A program made the translations under genes and the position numbers. Shown here piece by piece: positions 13,705 to 16,281 of a stretch of DNA of 16,281 nucleotides. The stretch comes from Bacillota bacterium. GTDB taxonomy: Bacteria; Bacillota_A; Clostridia; Peptostreptococcales; Anaerovoracaceae. How positions within the stretch are numbered: position 1 is the stretch's first letter; each line of letters opens with the position of its first letter. The notes under the pieces are model-generated. The model saw only the letters and a program-made list of their open reading frames with translations. It was not told the origin of the DNA and made no database searches. The stretch covers positions 1 through 16,281 of the forward strand of contig JAFTHD010000120.1 of NCBI GenBank assembly GCA_017457585.1. Reading direction: 5' to 3'.

Positions 13705-15048
13705 CTATTTGTACAGCAGGTCTTCGCAGTATCTGTAAACGAACTCCGTTGGCGTAATACCCTGCTCCTTTGCACCGTTGAGCGCCAAGATCATGTTGGA
13801 TGGCATGATGTCTTCCACCTTCTTGCGAAGTGACTCTGCGTCTCCATCGTAGAGGTATTCCTCTGCTCCGCAGATAACGCCTGCCGTATTGTGCCACCAC
13901 TCTACCGTATAGAGGATGTCCTTCTCTTCGATCAGCTTCGCCAGTCTGATTTCCTCTTCCTGTGAAGAAGCCTTCAGACCGTTGTTGCTGGAACCGAAGA
14001 GATACTTGCACTTAAGCTTCGGTATCGTCTCGTCGTCGAATATTCCGCCGATTGCGCAAGGGCTCAGAATGTCCACTTCCTGGAAAAGAATCTCGGAAAC
14101 CGGTACAACGCTGATGTCGTATCCCGGGTGCTGCTCGATGAAATCGCTGCATGCAGCATCATCGATGTCTGCGATGACCAGGCTCTTCACGCCGCCTTCA
14201 AGCAGGTGCTCACCCATGTACCAGCCAACTGCTCCAAGACCCATGAGGGCAGCCGTTTTGCCTTCAACCGAGCGAACGCCTTCTTTGAAGTTAATGGCTT
14301 CCAGGAGCGCCAGATATACTCCGTATGCAGTCGGTGTTCCCGTTGCGCCGGTCTTTGCCTTAACGCCGCCTGTGTACTGCATCGAGTATCCCTGATCGAT
14401 CATCACATCCGACATCTCAACCGGGAAGTTCATGTCAGGTCCCGTCATATCCCTGCAGCTATCCAGTGCAAATGCCAGGAATCCCATGATCTCCATATTG
14501 TCAAGATCCAGCGGATCCATGGTTACCGTTGCCTTGCAGCCGCCAAACGGCAGATGTCCTGCAATATTCTTAAAGCTCATGCCGCGTCCCAGGTTCAGAC
14601 CGTCTATGATCACCTCGATTTCAGGCTCCTCATAGGTATGGCGCCTGATACCGCCTGCCATGATTGAATGGCTCTTGTTGAGGAGTCCCAGCTTGCGGCT
14701 GTGCTCGTTCATCATGTATCTGATGTCGTACTTCTCATAGTAGTAGATATCGATGCCGAAGTGCTTCCCTGCTCTCAGCAGATCGATTACTTCATTCAGA
14801 TAATCCGTCTGACCGTACTTATCAAACAGCGCCCAAACTTCCTTTGTGTTCAGGTATCTTGCATCTTCCGTAAAGATTCCGTCTATAACCCAATCGTGAT
14901 TGTATGCAGCGAAATCGTGATCCGGTTCCCATTCCTTTGCGGCATACAGTCTTACGATTCCAGTCTTAAAATCGTAACGGATTCGCATCGTCGTAAGTCC
15001 CTCTTCCTTAAGAGGAATAAACAGACTTTTTTCTCCAAGTCTTCCCAT
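13705..15048 (-). CDS. Leucine-dehydrogenase-like amino acid dehydrogenase (ELFV family)
   Basis: A 447-residue Glu/Leu/Phe/Val dehydrogenase; the family oxidatively deaminates amino acids with NAD(P)+. Segments aligning with leucine dehydrogenase are GRGMSFKNIAG (K160), LPFGGCKATV (K172, catalytic Lys), TGPDMNF (D205), the Rossmann motif GLGAVG at 270-275 with VIAD ending in D294, and DILSPCAIGGIFDDETIP followed by FGSSNNGL. These keep the three key residues, but the glycine loop is GGC, not GGG. Leucine dehydrogenases are about 365 residues; here roughly 80-100 extra residues precede the usual start. The ATG at 15048 has AAGGAG eight bases upstream; a TTG at 15075 lacks an SD. The following symporter suggests a joint role in taking up and deaminating one amino acid. 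The exact substrate is not readable from sequence. Confidence 0.85.
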   Translation of the reverse strand: MGRLGEKSLFIPLKEEGLTTMRIRYDFKTGIVRLYAAKEWEPDHDFAAYNHDWVIDGIFTEDARYLNTKEVWALFDKYGQTDYLNEVIDLLRAGKHFGIDIYYYEKYDIRYMMNEHSRKLGLLNKSHSIMAGGIRRHTYEEPEIEVIIDGLNLGRGMSFKNIAGHLPFGGCKATVTMDPLDLDNMEIMGFLAFALDSCRDMTGPDMNFPVEMSDVMIDQGYSMQYTGGVKAKTGATGTPTAYGVYLALLEAINFKEGVRSVEGKTAALMGLGAVGWYMGEHLLEGGVKSLVIADIDDAACSDFIEQHPGYDISVVPVSEILFQEVDILSPCAIGGIFDDETIPKLKCKYLFGSSNNGLKASSQEEEIRLAKLIEEKDILYTVEWWHNTAGVICGAEEYLYDGDAESLRKKVEDIMPSNMILALNGAKEQGITPTEFVYRYCEDLLYK

Positions 15049-15068
15049 GTTTGCATCTCCTTTACTTC

Positions 15069-15085
15069 TGCTCAATTTTAGAGCA
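15069..15085 (-). promoter_or_regulatory. Small leader hairpin before the dehydrogenase gene
   Basis: TGCTC (minus 15085-15081) pairs with GAGCA (15073-15069) around a 7-base AT loop, ending a few bases before the SD. It is short and of uncertain meaning. Confidence 0.25.
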
Positions 15086-15172
15086 ATCCTTCAAAATATG
15101 TCCGATAAAAATATATCACGGGTTAATTTGCAAATCCATAGAATTCTTGAATATTTATACTATTTTTGAATG

Positions 15173-15201
15173 ATTATACAAACATGATGTGATCTTATGA
15201 A
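15173..15201 (-). promoter_or_regulatory. Likely promoter of the dehydrogenase-symporter operon
   Basis: On the minus strand TTCATA (15201-15196), 17 bases, perfect TATAAT (15178-15173). Transcription would begin near 15166 with a leader of about 118 bases, which is long enough for control but shows no riboswitch or T-box I can recognise. Confidence 0.5.
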
Positions 15202-15308
15202 AAAGCAGCCCATTTCCTCCGGATTTTATTAAGTTACTCACTGCATTTTTTCGCAAAAGATAAAGCCGCCAAATTTTCAAATCCTGTAGAAGTGGTTGTA
15301 ATCTGAAA

Positions 15309-15603
15309 AGGCAACGTATTAGTCTAATGGCCTGCAAGAAATGTTAACGAAAGAGCGATTTTTGAAGGGAAAGGTACCAATTACACATGGATTTAGGGAA
15401 AATAGTGCAAAACTCAGTGTAATAGCGGTGCTTCGTTAACGTACGTATTCTAAACAGTTCCCAGAAGTGAGTAATTGCAACACTTTCAGGGATGCATAAA
15501 AGAGAGTACGTTGCCTCGGTGAAAAATAACAAAAACTGTAAGCGGATGTTCTCGCCTAAGCCTCGCGGTTTGAACCTTGGAAAGCCTCTTTGGGGTTCGC
15601 CGC
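15309..15603. other. Gene-free block with nested inverted repeats, candidate structured RNA
   Basis: Three inverted repeats are nested: AGGCAACGTA (15309-15318) with TACGTTGCCT (15507-15516), GTTAACGAA (15343-15351) with TTCGTTAAC (15432-15440), and ATTACAC (15380-15386) with GTGTAAT (15417-15423). A composite hairpin follows at 15565-15603: GCGG / CCGC, GAACC / GGTTC and AAAG / CTTT. This amount of perfect complementarity is unlikely in random spacer DNA. Open frames here on the minus strand are open in two overlapping phases, have no SD and match no family I know, so I do not call a gene. The strand and function are undetermined. Confidence 0.45.
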
Positions 15604-15656
15604 CCTCTACGCCCACGTGGAATTTCACCACAGATTGATGGTATGCCCGTCATATT

Positions 15657-15695
15657 AAAAAACTGCCCGGGAGAATTACTCTCCTCCAGGCAGTT
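15657..15695 (-). terminator. Intrinsic terminator downstream of the surface-protein gene
   Basis: On the minus strand AACTGCC pairs with GGCAGTT, with an inner GGAGA / TCTCC stem, followed by a T run continuing into TTTTAAT. It lies about 135 bases after the stop of the surface-protein gene. The stretch between (15696-15830) is AT-rich, with only a weak inverted repeat AAACTG / CAGTTT (15738-15763) and no gene. Confidence 0.8.
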
Positions 15696-15830
15696 CTGAA
15701 AAGATGAATATGTATGTCCTATAGTGAATTGCAATGTAAACTGATATTTACTATCTGCAGTTTCGGTTTTATGCCGCACACTTTAAGTAAATCGGCGATG
15801 CAAATTAATTAATAATTTTATTTTCTATAT

Positions 15831-16281
15831 TTATTCCTTTCTTCTGATCAGTAAAATGGTCATAACAGCACCCGATAGGAGCATTGCTGTAAACCAGGTG
15901 AACAGATTCGTGTTATCACCTGTTTCAGGCTCGCTGCTCTTTTTATTATCTGGACTTGATTCCGATGGAGGCTCTGTTTTACTGGTTGTTACTGCCGCAG
16001 GAACCGTCGTCTTATTGGTTGCTTCTGACTCGGACGTCTGCTCCGTGGTTGTAGGTTCCGTTGTCACTGGCTCCGTCGTGGTCGGCTTCGTCTCTGTGGT
16101 CTCCGTCACCGGCTCCGTTGTGGTCGGCTTCGTCTCCGATTCTGTCTCCGTGGTCTCTGTCTCCGGCTCCGTTGTGGTGGTCTCCGTCACCGGCTCCGTC
16201 GTTGTCGGCTTCGTCTCCGTCTCTGGCTCCGTCGTTGTCGGCTTCGTCACCGGCTCCGTCGTGGTCGGCTCTTCATCGTCC
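15831..16281 (-). CDS. C-terminal end of a sortase-anchored surface protein (5' part outside window)
   Basis: The frame is open to the window edge, so only the last 149 residues are seen. Most are a low-complexity Thr/Glu/Pro stalk with repeated PTTTEP blocks. The end is a cell-wall sorting signal: EPETG (15932-15918), a hydrophobic stretch LFTWFTAMLLSGAVMTILLI, and the basic tail RRKE. The usual motif is LPxTG; the first position here is Glu, so recognition by the standard sortase is uncertain, though P-x-T-G and the tripartite layout are intact. The stalk would hold an exported N-terminal domain away from the cell wall, and Thr-rich stalks are often glycosylated. The functional domain is not in the window, and no sortase gene is present. 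Confidence 0.8.
   Translation of the reverse strand, partial: DDEEPTTTEPVTKPTTTEPETETKPTTTEPVTETTTTEPETETTETESETKPTTTEPVTETTETKPTTTEPVTTEPTTTEQTSESEATNKTTVPAAVTTSKTEPPSESSPDNKKSSEPETGDNTNLFTWFTAMLLSGAVMTILLIRRKE
16029..16281 (-). repeat. Degenerate tandem repeat encoding the PTTTEP stalk
   Basis: Units of about 27-51 bases encode PTTTEP followed by VTET, ETETK or similar, about seven times before the window edge. Runs such as ggctccgtcgtggtcggctt recur nearly exactly on the plus strand, which favours slippage or recombination and length variation between strains. Confidence 0.8.

Noticed and set aside
15155..15337. Minus-strand frame of 60 codons and a smaller one starting with MGCFF
   Set aside because: The small one has GGAGG too close to its ATG, and both overlap the predicted operon promoter.
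15569..15578. GGTTTGAACC resembling a tRNA T-loop
   Set aside because: The flanking bases cannot form the T-stem and no acceptor or anticodon arm is present.
15344..15779. Two overlapping minus-strand frames of 95 and 97 codons
   Set aside because: Neither has an SD, one runs through a strong terminator hairpin, and neither translation resembles a known protein; the DNA looks like structured non-coding sequence.
16029..16281. CRISPR-like repeats at the window end
   Set aside because: The repeats keep a reading frame encoding PTTTEP and have no unique spacers of constant length.

Overview
The window reads as chromosome of an anaerobic, low-to-mid-GC Gram-positive bacterium of the class Clostridia. 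The grounds are the strong AGGAGG ribosome sites, the sigma-A-type promoters, the TIGR03960 radical SAM / DUF2344 pair, RqcH, Obg, an ELFV dehydrogenase coupled to a sodium symporter, and a sortase-type surface protein. A family-level guess (peptide- or amino-acid-fermenting Clostridia) is inference only.

Layout. Positions 1-979 hold an accessory gene of the DUF5688 family on the minus strand. Its natural 5' end is cut by an amber codon, and the start of another gene overlaps its end. Positions 1021-10399 are a long minus-strand housekeeping stretch. In order of transcription it is yicC, glnA (own promoter), gmk, rpoZ, a stand-alone LytTR regulator, then (own promoter and structured leader) rplU, rpmA, obg, an HD-domain protein, a TIGR03960 radical SAM protein and a DUF2344 protein, closed by an intrinsic terminator. 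rqcH (10416-12104) is the only plus-strand gene; it diverges from yicC across a short region with two symmetric -10 boxes. A bidirectional terminator separates rqcH from a minus-strand operon made of a leucine-dehydrogenase-like enzyme followed by an 11-TM neurotransmitter:sodium symporter. This pair looks like an uptake-and-deamination module for an amino acid. About 750 bases without a convincing gene follow (15076-15830). They contain nested inverted repeats and a strong minus-strand terminator. The window ends inside the Thr/Glu/Pro-rich repeat stalk of a cell-wall-anchored protein.

No CRISPR array, complete mobile element, tRNA or rRNA was seen. The most interesting signals are: (i) an 11-bp hairpin that buries the ribosome site of the LytTR gene; (ii) an L27 without the usual Firmicutes cleavable N-terminus, together with absence of the prp protease gene from the rplU-rpmA gap; (iii) an L21 with a helical SAP/HeH-like tail; (iv) a beta-type glutamine synthetase with Phe at the adenylylation Tyr; (v) a divergent leucine-dehydrogenase-like enzyme with a long extra N-terminal region; and (vi) the structured non-coding block at 15309-15603. 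I do not see a clear-cut new defence or mobile system.
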